Source: JAYREN01 sp041908845 (GTDB taxonomy: Bacteria; Acidobacteriota; Holophagae; Holophagales; Holophagaceae). Taken from it: a DNA stretch of 22,462 bases. Numbering within the stretch: position 1 is the first letter of the stretch; every line of letters begins with the position of its first letter. The stretch covers positions 1 to 22,462 of the forward strand of contig JAYREN010000032.1 of the NCBI GenBank assembly GCA_041908845.1, in the 5' to 3' direction. Shown piece by piece: positions 7,978-15,687 of this stretch. A program made the position numbers and the translations under genes. The notes under the pieces were generated by a model. The model ran no database searches and was not told the DNA's origin. It saw nothing but the letters and a program-made list of their open reading frames with translations.

Positions 7978-8463
7978 CTACTTCACGAACACCATGTCGC
8001 CGTTCGGATCGAGGTAGAACCTTTCGCCCCGGGCATTCTCCTGGATGACGTGGCCCTGGTTGTCCAGGCCGAGGATGCTCATCCCTGTGTCCGAGTTGGC
8101 CCTGCCCCACTTGATGAACTTTCCCATGACCGCAGATTGCCGCTGGGTTCCGCTGGGTTTGGCCTCGCCCAGGGACTCGGGGGACAGGAATTTCAGATCG
8201 CCGGTGCCTGGTTCCACCCGGAAGCACTCACCGCGGATGTTCTTGAAGACCGGTGCGCCGTTGAGCAGGCCGACCACCGTGAGTTGACCTTTGAGCTTGA
8301 TGAACTTCCCGGCGTACTTGAAGGCTGGCGACTGAGGTTTCGTTTTGTCCGCAGGCGCCTTGGCGGTGGGTGGGACAGCCAAGAGCATCCCCTGGGTCGC
8401 CAGGGTGAAGCTCGCAGCGAGGATGGCAAGCTGGCGCGGCGTGAGACGGACTTTCCGGTTCAT
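7978..8463 (-). CDS. Small exported protein with an internal duplication, function unknown
   Basis: The 161-residue product starts with a basic segment and a hydrophobic core (LAILAASFTLATQGMLLAV), consistent with a signal peptide or an uncleaved anchor. A lysine- and proline-rich spacer follows. The rest is two copies of one module. Copy one (52-93) opens GKFIKLKG and ends with RGECFRVEPGTGDLKFL. Copy two (114-160) opens GKFIKWGR and ends with RGERFYLDPNGDMVFV. The shared pattern is GKFIK, then a VxGLxN- or LGLDNQG-type strand, RGExF and a short acidic turn, which suggests a small beta domain. GAGGAGG lies about 4 bases upstream of the ATG. The start overlaps the SET-domain gene stop by 4 bases (ATGA), so its translation is probably coupled to that gene. 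I recognise no family. Confidence 0.75.
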   Translation of the reverse strand: MNRKVRLTPRQLAILAASFTLATQGMLLAVPPTAKAPADKTKPQSPAFKYAGKFIKLKGQLTVVGLLNGAPVFKNIRGECFRVEPGTGDLKFLSPESLGEAKPSGTQRQSAVMGKFIKWGRANSDTGMSILGLDNQGHVIQENARGERFYLDPNGDMVFVK

Positions 8464-9101
8464 AACTCCTCCTCGGAAGTGTTGGGGCGTGCGCCCCCTT
8501 TATACCTGTAATGGCGAGGTCGAATGGCCTCGGAGGAAAGCAGGGTCTCCCGGCAAAGGGAGGATCCGCAGTTGCAGGGATAGCGTTCGCGAGCAAGCCG
8601 GAGCGACAGACGCTCGGATTCCATGGACCGAAGCTGGTAGTCAAAGGTCAATTCGGCTCCAGAGGGGATGTCCTCCCGGGCGTAGAGGTAGGGAACACCC
8701 TCGAAAACGTAGATTTCGCAGTTGGGAACGCAGGCATGGTTCACAAAGCGGGCTTCGTTGCCCCCCACCAACCCGTCGATGACATGGTCCTCGTCCACAT
8801 TGAGCACATAGGTGAGATCCCGGCCCAGCGTGCGCGCCTCCGCCACTAGGCGCGCCCGGGTTGTCCGCTCTCCGGCATAGGCGATCACCCGCGTTCCCCT
8901 GGGGATGTCCCGCTTCGCGAAAACACCTGTGCCATGGATGGCTGAGGCGTCTACGCGGATGAAGTCCCGGGAGGGGTTTCGAATGACCGGGACGAGGCCG
9001 TCTGGCTCCAGGGCCACCTCATGGAAGGGGGCATTGGCATTGTCCGGCCCCACCCGAATCAGAGCGCGGGGTTCCGGTTCCAATTCTGTTTTGGCGTCCA
9101 T
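8460..9101 (-). CDS. SET-domain protein (putative lysine methyltransferase)
   Basis: The 213-residue product carries the SET fold signatures in order: IHGTGVFAKRDIPRGTRV (about 55-72), the S-adenosylmethionine and lysine channel region ARFVNHACVPNCE (117-129), and IPSGAELTFDYQ (145-156). A post-SET zinc motif follows, with C176, C178 and C183 (CNCGSSLC). The tyrosine of TFDY and the NH of NHACVPN are the expected catalytic and cofactor-binding positions and are intact, so I expect an active protein-lysine methyltransferase. The substrate is unknown. The ATG at 9101 has GGGAGG 4 bases upstream; a more distal start at 9146 would add 15 residues without support. The stop overlaps the next gene by 4 bases. 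SET proteins occur sporadically in bacteria, often by transfer, but base composition here looks like the neighbours. Confidence 0.88.
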   Translation of the reverse strand: MDAKTELEPEPRALIRVGPDNANAPFHEVALEPDGLVPVIRNPSRDFIRVDASAIHGTGVFAKRDIPRGTRVIAYAGERTTRARLVAEARTLGRDLTYVLNVDEDHVIDGLVGGNEARFVNHACVPNCEIYVFEGVPYLYAREDIPSGAELTFDYQLRSMESERLSLRLARERYPCNCGSSLCRETLLSSEAIRPRHYRYKGGARPNTSEEEL

Positions 9102-9172
9102 AGGGCCTCCCACATCAGCACCGGAACTCCAACCAGCCCATCCCACCCCATTTCGGCAAAGGCTTCCTTGCC

Positions 9173-9886
9173 TCAGCCCGTATTGGCTTCTTCCAGAAAA
9201 CGCCTGAGATCCATGTCCTGGCCAAAGATCACCAGCAGGTCGCCCGCCTCAAAGGTATCGGCCAGGGAGACGAGCCCGAGGGTGCGCAGGGGCGCTTCAG
9301 GCGGAGCATCTCGACCCAACAGGCTGGAAACCAACCCCTTTTCTCGCCGCTTGATGGTCACCAGGCGGATGTTGAAGCGGTTGAAGAGTTTCCGGCGCCA
9401 TTCGGAATCCGGCCCCAGGAAGTGCGGAAGGGCCTCCACCTCCACCAACGCATAGCCACTGCCCAGGTCGATGCCGTTCACCACACCCTTGAGCACCATG
9501 GAATGAGCGAGGCCCCGGGCCGTGAACTCCTCTGGGATCACCAGCCGATCCACCCTTAAAAGGCGAAGCAGGCGTTCGTGCATCGGGGAGAGCACCCGGC
9601 AGACCAACCGCTTGGCGCCAAGCTCCTGGGCCTTCATGGTGAAGGCCAGACTGGCCTCGAAATCATCGCCAATCGCCATGATCACGGCATCGAAGTCGTC
9701 GACGGGAAAGCGCTCCAGCACGGTGGGATCGTCGAAGGGCGCGCAAACGGCCGTGGAAGCCAGATCTTTCACCGCAGAGACATTGTCATCCCGCCGATCG
9801 ATGGCAATGACCTCCGCTCCAAGCTGGGCCAGGTTCTGCGTCAGATTCCGCCCGAAGACCCCCTGCCCGATGATCAGGTATTTCAT
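9173..9886 (-). CDS. ktrA: RCK-domain potassium channel regulator (KtrA/TrkA type)
   Basis: The protein is a cytoplasmic nucleotide-binding regulator of a KtrB/TrkH potassium channel. The N-terminus is a Rossmann-type RCK_N domain with GQGVFG (residues 7-12) as the dinucleotide loop and an acidic residue ending the second strand (VIAIDRRDD, Asp29) that favours NAD or ATP ribose binding. A second, smaller domain from about 135 to the end is RCK_C-like. The length of 237 residues fits the single-RCK KtrA form and not the duplicated TrkA of about 458. The gene starts 7 bases after the channel gene stop, so the two are almost certainly one operon. Confidence 0.92.
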   Translation of the reverse strand: MKYLIIGQGVFGRNLTQNLAQLGAEVIAIDRRDDNVSAVKDLASTAVCAPFDDPTVLERFPVDDFDAVIMAIGDDFEASLAFTMKAQELGAKRLVCRVLSPMHERLLRLLRVDRLVIPEEFTARGLAHSMVLKGVVNGIDLGSGYALVEVEALPHFLGPDSEWRRKLFNRFNIRLVTIKRREKGLVSSLLGRDAPPEAPLRTLGLVSLADTFEAGDLLVIFGQDMDLRRFLEEANTG

Positions 9887-9893
9887 GGCGCCC

Positions 9894-11687
9894 TCAGTTC
9901 AGAATGATGGTGGTTTCGGGGTAGCGGAAGGCGGGCCGAACCTTGGGGGGCAGCAGGCTGGCCAGGAAGGTGAGCACACCCACGCGGCCCACCAGCATAG
10001 CCAGCGCCAGCAGCAATTTGGCGGGAGTCCCCAACTGGGGCGTGATGCCGCGGGTGAGACCCACGGTGCCCACGGCACTCACCGCTTCGAAGAGCAGGTC
10101 GAAGGGTGGCAGTTCGGGATGCAGCACACCGAGGCTCACGGTGATGAAGGCCAGGAAGGCCGCCGCCACCAGAATGATGGACAGGGCCCGGTTGGCCAGT
10201 TCGTCACTGAAGCGACGGTGAAACGCCTCGATGTCGTGCCGCCCCAGGAGCACCCGCTTGAGGGAGAGCACGGCCACCGCCAGGGTGGAGGTCTTGATGC
10301 CCCCTGCGGTGCTGGAGGGACTGCCCCCCACGAACATCAGCAGGATCAAAAGCGTTGCCGTGGCAGGCATGGCGCCCTGTACATCGGTGATATTGAAGCC
10401 GGCCGTACGGGCCGTGACCGCATGGAACAGTGCGGTAAAGCCTGAGGAACCCGCCCTCGGCCCCGTCCCGAGCAGGAACTCGGTCAGCCAGATGGCCAGG
10501 GTTCCCCCCAGGAGCAGCAGAGCCGTGGTCCACAACACAATGCGACTGTTGGCGGAAAGCCGGGCCGGAACGGCGCGGGTGAAACGCATCCGGTAGCGCA
10601 GGTGGTCCCGCAGGTAGGTGTAGAAGCTTTTCACCACCGGGAATCCCAAACCGCCCAGCACGATCAGGCCCATGATCACCGATTGGAAGCCGGTCTCCGC
10701 GACCACCCGTACGTCCGCCAGACCTGGGCCCAGGGTGCTGAAGCCGGCATTGCAAAAGGCGGACACGCTATGAAAGAGGGCGAAGAAAGGCAATCCTTCT
10801 CCCGCCAGCGGACCATCCGCCAGGGCCGTGTGGATGAGCACGGCCCCCGCCAGTTCGAGGGTGGCAGTGAACCCCACGATGAGTGCCAGCACCATGCCGA
10901 TCTGGCCCAGATTGTCCTCGCTCAGAAGGTCCTGAAGGCCCACCCGACTGCGGAGGGACATACCCCCGGCCATGAAGTACGCGAAGAAATAGGTCAGGGT
11001 CATCACCCCCAGCCCTCCCACCTGTATGAGTCCCAGCAGCACCCACTGCCCGTGGAGCGTCAGCGCGGTGCTGATGTCCAGTGGTGTCAGTCCCGTCACG
11101 CACACGGCGCTGGTGGACAGGAAGAATGCATCCGCCCAGGAGATGCCGCCATGGCTGGCCTGGGGCGTCTTGAGCAGCAGGGTACCCACGGCGATGAGCC
11201 CCGCGAAGCTCAGGATGAAGATCATGCCGGGGCTAAAAGTGCGGCTGTGGAACAGCTTGAGCCCCCGAAGGCCCCGGAGCGCGATGAGTCCCACCACCGT
11301 CAACTGGTTGAGGGCCATCAGGAGTAGGGCCAGGGTGCTGGCGGAGATCATGGAGGAACGAGCCCCCACCCAGGCCACCACTCGGCTGCCCAACAGCAGT
11401 TCCAGGGCCACCGTAACCGTCAAGAGCAGTTCCAGACGATGTTCCCGGATGAACACCCAAGGGTGGATCTGCACCAGTACCCGCACCGTTTCCTGCGCCA
11501 CAAACACCGCCAGGATCCAGGTGGTGGCCGCCCGGGCCAGAGCGCGACTGGTTTCAGTGAGAGGCCAGCCCACCACCAGCACCAGGAGCCCCAGGGTGCC
11601 CATGCCGCAGAGCACCATCACTCCACGAAGAAGGCCTTGGAGCCGGGTTCGCCAGGCTGCGTCTGGGGAGGGAATGCGTGAGGGCAT
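9894..11687 (-). CDS. ktrB: KtrB/TrkH-type potassium channel subunit with N-terminal extension
   Basis: This is an integral membrane ion-translocating subunit for potassium (or sodium-coupled potassium) uptake. The four repeated pore segments, each with a selectivity-filter glycine, are visible as SAVCVTGLT, SAFCNAGFS, TARTAGFN and SAVGTVGLT. The conserved GGSPSSTAGGIKTST loop lies between the third and fourth repeats, as in TrkH/KtrB. The product of about 597 residues is longer than Bacillus KtrB (about 445) because roughly 140 N-terminal residues form about four extra helices before the first pore repeat. The start is uncertain. A TTG at 11729 gives 611 residues, but the ATG at 11687 looks more natural, and neither has a good ribosome site. 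The RCK regulator gene follows after 7 bases. Confidence 0.9.
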   Translation of the reverse strand: MPSRIPSPDAAWRTRLQGLLRGVMVLCGMGTLGLLVLVVGWPLTETSRALARAATTWILAVFVAQETVRVLVQIHPWVFIREHRLELLLTVTVALELLLGSRVVAWVGARSSMISASTLALLLMALNQLTVVGLIALRGLRGLKLFHSRTFSPGMIFILSFAGLIAVGTLLLKTPQASHGGISWADAFFLSTSAVCVTGLTPLDISTALTLHGQWVLLGLIQVGGLGVMTLTYFFAYFMAGGMSLRSRVGLQDLLSEDNLGQIGMVLALIVGFTATLELAGAVLIHTALADGPLAGEGLPFFALFHSVSAFCNAGFSTLGPGLADVRVVAETGFQSVIMGLIVLGGLGFPVVKSFYTYLRDHLRYRMRFTRAVPARLSANSRIVLWTTALLLLGGTLAIWLTEFLLGTGPRAGSSGFTALFHAVTARTAGFNITDVQGAMPATATLLILLMFVGGSPSSTAGGIKTSTLAVAVLSLKRVLLGRHDIEAFHRRFSDELANRALSIILVAAAFLAFITVSLGVLHPELPPFDLLFEAVSAVGTVGLTRGITPQLGTPAKLLLALAMLVGRVGVLTFLASLLPPKVRPAFRYPETTIILN

Positions 11688-11774
11688 GGAAGTCCGGTTG
11701 GAACAGGGGTCAAAACGCCATTTGCGCAATTTGAAATCTGGGATTCCAAGCCTCTATCTACGCTCCAAGGCGTG

Positions 11775-11797
11775 GCCCCGTCAACTCAGCACGGGGC
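11775..11797. repeat. Perfect inverted repeat between the FHA gene and the potassium channel gene
   Basis: GCCCCGT (11775-11781), a 9-base loop, then ACGGGGC (11791-11797) form a perfect 7-base-pair stem about 60 bases beyond the FHA gene stop on the minus strand. No T run follows on either strand. It could slow or end the FHA transcript or protect an mRNA 3' end, or bind a regulator upstream of ktrB. I cannot tell which. Confidence 0.35.
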
Positions 11798-11858
11798 GAA
11801 GCCATGCAAGAGCTTTTACTCTGCAGCCAAAGGCAATGTCTACCGCATGGACCTTGCC

Positions 11859-14489
11859 TTATCGCCAGATCTGCACGTGCACGAACGGGCGTTGATTCAT
11901 CATGCTGGACTTGATGGAGGGGTTTCCAATCGTGGTTCCTTGCCAGTTCACACCCTGGAGCGTCGACTTGACATTATCGGGCGGGAACACCACTTCGTGG
12001 TACTTGATCTGCACATGGGCTGGAACGTTGGGAAACGAACGCCCGTTGTCATCCACTGCGCGGATCATGTAGGTCAGGCCATTCGCCCCCCGCTGGTTTG
12101 CGGAAGGCTCGATCGGTATGTCCTTGAGTTCAATCTCCCAGCGCTCCTCCCGGGAGTCGTAATGACGAACCCCTTTCCAGACGAGGCGATGAATTTTTCG
12201 GTCATCGGCCTTGCCTTCCACGGTGTCCTCCTCCCCCCGCTGGGACCGCTGACCTCTAAAGCTTCCGGTGCCTGAGATCGGCATGCCCCCGCTGGGGTAT
12301 TCCAATTCAAAACTGGCCCAGCGGCGGCTCGACCATTCCGCCTGCTTGCCCCTATAGGACCGATCGTACGAGGCCATCACGTAGACACAAATCTCGATTC
12401 GAGGGCCTCGGCTGGCAGAGGGCTGGGGAGGTGGTTCGTTTTTCCTGGGTTCCGGGCTGATGTCCTTCACCTCCAACGCGAGTCCGCGGTTTGAGCCGCT
12501 GGCGTTGGCAGCGATGACCACAATCATTTCCCCGGGGGCCAAGTCTGCCACGGCAGGCTTCAACCCCAGCACTGCCAAGTGCTGGTGCTCCAGAATCCCC
12601 TTGGCTTTCGGTTTCACCGTGTAGGCCGAAACGATCAAACCTTTGCCCGTGCTGGGAGCGAGGGTGACCTGGATCCTTCGATCACCCTTTTCCTTGCCCG
12701 CCTCGGCCCGAACGGCGAAGACCTGGGCCGAGTGGACCGCCTCGACGTTGCCCTCCAACCTGCCACTGCGCTGACCCGCAGCAAGGCTGAGTTTCTGGGA
12801 GGGGACCTCCTCAAAGAATCCAATCGGCAACTTGGGCATGGGGGAGAGAGGATCCAGCAGAAAAAACTTGGCGAACTCCCGGTAGAGGCTGTCCAGTCCC
12901 CGGGTGGCGCCGAACTTCCCACGTAGGTATTTGTCGAGGGGATCCACCGCATCCCCCAGATCACCCAGGGATGGATGGGCCACCGCGTCCCACATTTCTT
13001 TAAAATCCGAGCCCTGCTTGACAAGATAGTCAATGAAGTGGCTGGTTGCGTAGTCGTGAAAGCTCTGCGGCTGCTTTCCGTCATCACCAGGGATGGAGAA
13101 GGTGATGGATTTTTCCAGGTAGCGAGGTGACATGGCACCCCCCATGGTCGTGTCCAGCCCACCCTGCTGGAGTCCGATGCGCGCCGCGGCATAGTCGGCG
13201 CTGGCTTCAATCCACCAGCGGCGCATATCCATCGACTTGATGTTCAAGTCCAGGTTCTGAATCTTGTGAAAGAGTTCATGGGCGGCATCGTGGTCCGCCT
13301 GGCGCAGGGTGTCGTAATTCGACGGGAACAGAAGATTGCCGCTGAAGGCGCTCCACTGGCTCTCGACGGCTTCGTCTCCCCAGTAGCTCGTGGCCCTACC
13401 CAGAAAGGTCCAGATGCGCCCGTCTTCTTCCGAATCTCCTTCTGGGGCACGGAATCCCACTTCTTCGTACCTGGTGAGGGCCATGTCCAGGGTGCGGCCC
13501 AGCCACTCGGCATGTTCACGGGCATCACGAAGCCCAGCTCGCCCCTTGATCCCCTGCATCACGATGGTTTCGAGGGGATCGTAGACCACGTTGAAGCGTC
13601 TTGAGCGATGCACCCGCCACCCCTGGGTGAAGTACACGACGCTCCAGGTGCTCAGGTGGCGAGTGCGAGTGCGCAGGACCTGGCTTACTGCATCCACCTT
13701 GGCGGCCGCCAGGATCCAGCGGCCGGATTGCGGGTCCAGGTGGACCAGCGCGAGCCGCGACTCAAGGTCCGTTCCCCTGGGCAGCTGCGCCGAATCGAAA
13801 GGGAACTCCACGACCACAGCCTTCTCGAGACGCTCGGGCTCTCCACCACCCAACTGGTATACCGAGAGAACCTTTGCGCCTGAAGGCAGGGGTACGGGTG
13901 GGCGCTCCAGGAGCCGGATACCAGGAGGTTCACCCTCCACGCCCGAGGGAAGAATCATTCGGGGCCGCTGGGGCGTGAGGCGACCCAGCGGCGCGATTTC
14001 CGCCCGACGAGCCCTGGGAGCCGCAGCAGGGCGAATCAGCCGCCAAGCCAGCCACCCCCCGATGCCCAACAGGGTGACCAGCCCCAGGCAGCCCAAGGCC
14101 CAGGCCAGGCTATGGCCTCGGCGCGCCGCCCGGGGCGATGGTGGTGGTGGAGGAGGCAGCGCCGGGGGAGGAGGGGGAGGCGGTGGCGGTGGCGCGGTGG
14201 CCTCATCGGAGAACAGCAACTCTGCCCCGCCCAGCGTCAATCGGTCCCCAGGCTTCAACCAGGCTTTTTCCACGCGCTGTCCGTTGTGGAGGCTCCCATT
14301 GGCGCTCCCCAGATCCTGCATCCACCAGCCCTCGGGAACCGCATGGATCAGGGCGTGGTGGCGCGAAAGAGAGGGCAGGTCCAACACTAGGTCGTTGTCG
14401 CCCTCCCGGCCGATTCTCACAGAGGAAGCACCCAGCTTAAATTCCGCGGGCCCCCCGGGAATGGGGGTGAGGAGGATCAGTCTGGCCAT
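11859..14489 (-). CDS. FHA domain / transmembrane / gluzincin-like metallopeptidase fusion
   Basis: The product has 876 residues. Residues 22-92 are a forkhead-associated phosphothreonine-binding domain with VRIGREGDNDLVL, SLSRHHA and DLGSANGSLHNG; the canonical Gly-Arg, Ser-Arg-His and Asn-Gly positions are present. A proline-rich linker (99-118) and one membrane helix (about 129-150) follow, so the FHA faces the cytoplasm and the rest is outside. Residues about 198-287 resemble the ZU5/UPA-like beta domain common in bacterial surface proteins (LPSGAKVLSV, then STWSVVYF). AAHELFHKIQN (402-412) holds the zinc motif H404-E405-H408. WWIEASADYAAA supplies a likely third ligand, E428, at the 20-residue spacing of thermolysin-type gluzincins. 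The C-terminal 300 residues are beta-rich and unassigned. GGAG lies 6-7 bases before the ATG. Phosphorylation-linked control of an external peptidase is inference. Confidence 0.8.
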   Translation of the reverse strand: MARLILLTPIPGGPAEFKLGASSVRIGREGDNDLVLDLPSLSRHHALIHAVPEGWWMQDLGSANGSLHNGQRVEKAWLKPGDRLTLGGAELLFSDEATAPPPPPPPPPPALPPPPPPSPRAARRGHSLAWALGCLGLVTLLGIGGWLAWRLIRPAAAPRARRAEIAPLGRLTPQRPRMILPSGVEGEPPGIRLLERPPVPLPSGAKVLSVYQLGGGEPERLEKAVVVEFPFDSAQLPRGTDLESRLALVHLDPQSGRWILAAAKVDAVSQVLRTRTRHLSTWSVVYFTQGWRVHRSRRFNVVYDPLETIVMQGIKGRAGLRDAREHAEWLGRTLDMALTRYEEVGFRAPEGDSEEDGRIWTFLGRATSYWGDEAVESQWSAFSGNLLFPSNYDTLRQADHDAAHELFHKIQNLDLNIKSMDMRRWWIEASADYAAARIGLQQGGLDTTMGGAMSPRYLEKSITFSIPGDDGKQPQSFHDYATSHFIDYLVKQGSDFKEMWDAVAHPSLGDLGDAVDPLDKYLRGKFGATRGLDSLYREFAKFFLLDPLSPMPKLPIGFFEEVPSQKLSLAAGQRSGRLEGNVEAVHSAQVFAVRAEAGKEKGDRRIQVTLAPSTGKGLIVSAYTVKPKAKGILEHQHLAVLGLKPAVADLAPGEMIVVIAANASGSNRGLALEVKDISPEPRKNEPPPQPSASRGPRIEICVYVMASYDRSYRGKQAEWSSRRWASFELEYPSGGMPISGTGSFRGQRSQRGEEDTVEGKADDRKIHRLVWKGVRHYDSREERWEIELKDIPIEPSANQRGANGLTYMIRAVDDNGRSFPNVPAHVQIKYHEVVFPPDNVKSTLQGVNWQGTTIGNPSIKSSMMNQRPFVHVQIWR

Positions 14490-14627
14490 GACGGACTCCA
14501 GGGGAGGCCCCCCATTCGTACCATAGGCAATTCCTGTGTGGATAGAAAAGTTCGAGCGTTCAAAAAGCCCTGCCGAGGGTTACCCCAACCCCGACCTGGA
14601 TTCCGCTAGCCTGGAGCCGGAGAGCCG

Positions 14628-15614
14628 ATGAACCGTTTCGAAGTCAGTGCCCTGGACGCCATTCGCCGCCGGGGCGACGCCGTGCGTGATGCGCGGGTGC
14701 TGGTGGCCTGTTCGGGGGGCGGGGACTCGGCGGCACTGCTGGTCTTCCTCTGGGCAGTGCGCAAAAGTCTGGGCCTGGAACTGGTGGTGGCCCACGCGGA
14801 TCACGGCTTGCGACCCGAGGCTCAAGAGGATGCCGCCTTCGTGCAGGAACTCTGTCGATGGCTGGATCTCGATCTCGTGGAGGCCCGTCTGGATGTGAAG
14901 GCTCATGCGGCGGAGCAGGGCCTTGGGTTGGAAACCGCCGCCCGGGAACTGCGCTGGGCATGGCTCAGGGCTGAGGCTGCCTCGGCGGGAGCCGGAATCG
15001 TGGCCACGGGGCACACCCTGGACGATCACACAGAAACCGTCCTGATCCGACTGACGCGAGGCGGAGGTCTCGGGGCGATCACGCCCCTGCCCGCCCGGCA
15101 GGGACTGCGCTGGTCCCCTCTCATCGAGGCGAGACGGGCGGAGTTACGCGCCTACCTTCGACAGAAGGAGGTTCCCTGGCGGGAAGACGCCAGCAACGAG
15201 GAAGGCTTTACCCCCCGCAACCGTTGGCGCAAGCTTTTGGAGGAAATGCGCCGGGAAGCGCCTGCCCTGGATGCGCATCTCTGGGAGACCCACGCCCAGG
15301 CCGTCGAACTGAAGGCGTGGCGGGATGCCCAGGTCGCTGGTTGGCGCGGGAGCCGCTGGGAGGCCCAGGAGGGGCTTCTCCTGCTGAAGGGCCCCTTTTC
15401 TGAGCCGGAGCTGCGTTGGTCCCTGGAGGCAGCATTTCGGGACTTGAATTGGGGTCGCGAGGCCGAGCATCTCAGGGCCCTCTCGGCCTGGGCTCTACCG
15501 ATCCTGGATCGGAAGACCCGCAAGCCCAAGCAGTGGGGCGAATGGACCCTGTGCCCCCGCGAGGGATTTTTTCCATGGTCCCTCGGCCCAATATCCCCAA
15601 CGAAAGGCCGATAA
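14628..15614 (+). CDS. tilS: tRNA(Ile)-lysidine synthase TilS
   Basis: TilS is an ATP-dependent cytoplasmic enzyme that converts the wobble cytidine of the tRNA-Ile2 anticodon to lysidine, which lets it read AUA. The PP-loop VACSGGGDSAAL (residues 26-37) contains the SGGxDS signature. VVAHADHGLR follows, then ATGHTLDDHTET and the later motif REDASNEEGFTPRNR, all diagnostic of TilS. The 328 residues are shorter than the E. coli enzyme (about 430) because the C-terminal tRNA-binding part is reduced, which is common in other phyla. The ATG at 14628 has CCGGAG at about 5 bases. The ftsH gene lies 73 bases downstream; this tilS-ftsH-folP-glmM order recurs in many bacteria and supports the call. 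Confidence 0.95.
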   Translation: MNRFEVSALDAIRRRGDAVRDARVLVACSGGGDSAALLVFLWAVRKSLGLELVVAHADHGLRPEAQEDAAFVQELCRWLDLDLVEARLDVKAHAAEQGLGLETAARELRWAWLRAEAASAGAGIVATGHTLDDHTETVLIRLTRGGGLGAITPLPARQGLRWSPLIEARRAELRAYLRQKEVPWREDASNEEGFTPRNRWRKLLEEMRREAPALDAHLWETHAQAVELKAWRDAQVAGWRGSRWEAQEGLLLLKGPFSEPELRWSLEAAFRDLNWGREAEHLRALSAWALPILDRKTRKPKQWGEWTLCPREGFFPWSLGPISPTKGR

Positions 15615-15687
15615 ACGCATCCTAGGACAGAGGCTGCGCCTTCCTTCCGGGTAGACTGGATGGGAAGACGATCCCGTCGGAGGCTCC

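Noticed and set aside
14140..14200. A GGTGGT/GGAGGC-rich low-complexity stretch that looks like a tandem repeat
   Set aside because: It encodes the proline linker of the FHA protein on the minus strand; the units are irregular and there are no spacers, so it is not a CRISPR array or satellite.
14490..14627. A divergent promoter region between the FHA gene and tilS
   Set aside because: Promoters must lie here or nearby because the genes diverge, but I could not find a convincing -35/-10 pair on either strand.
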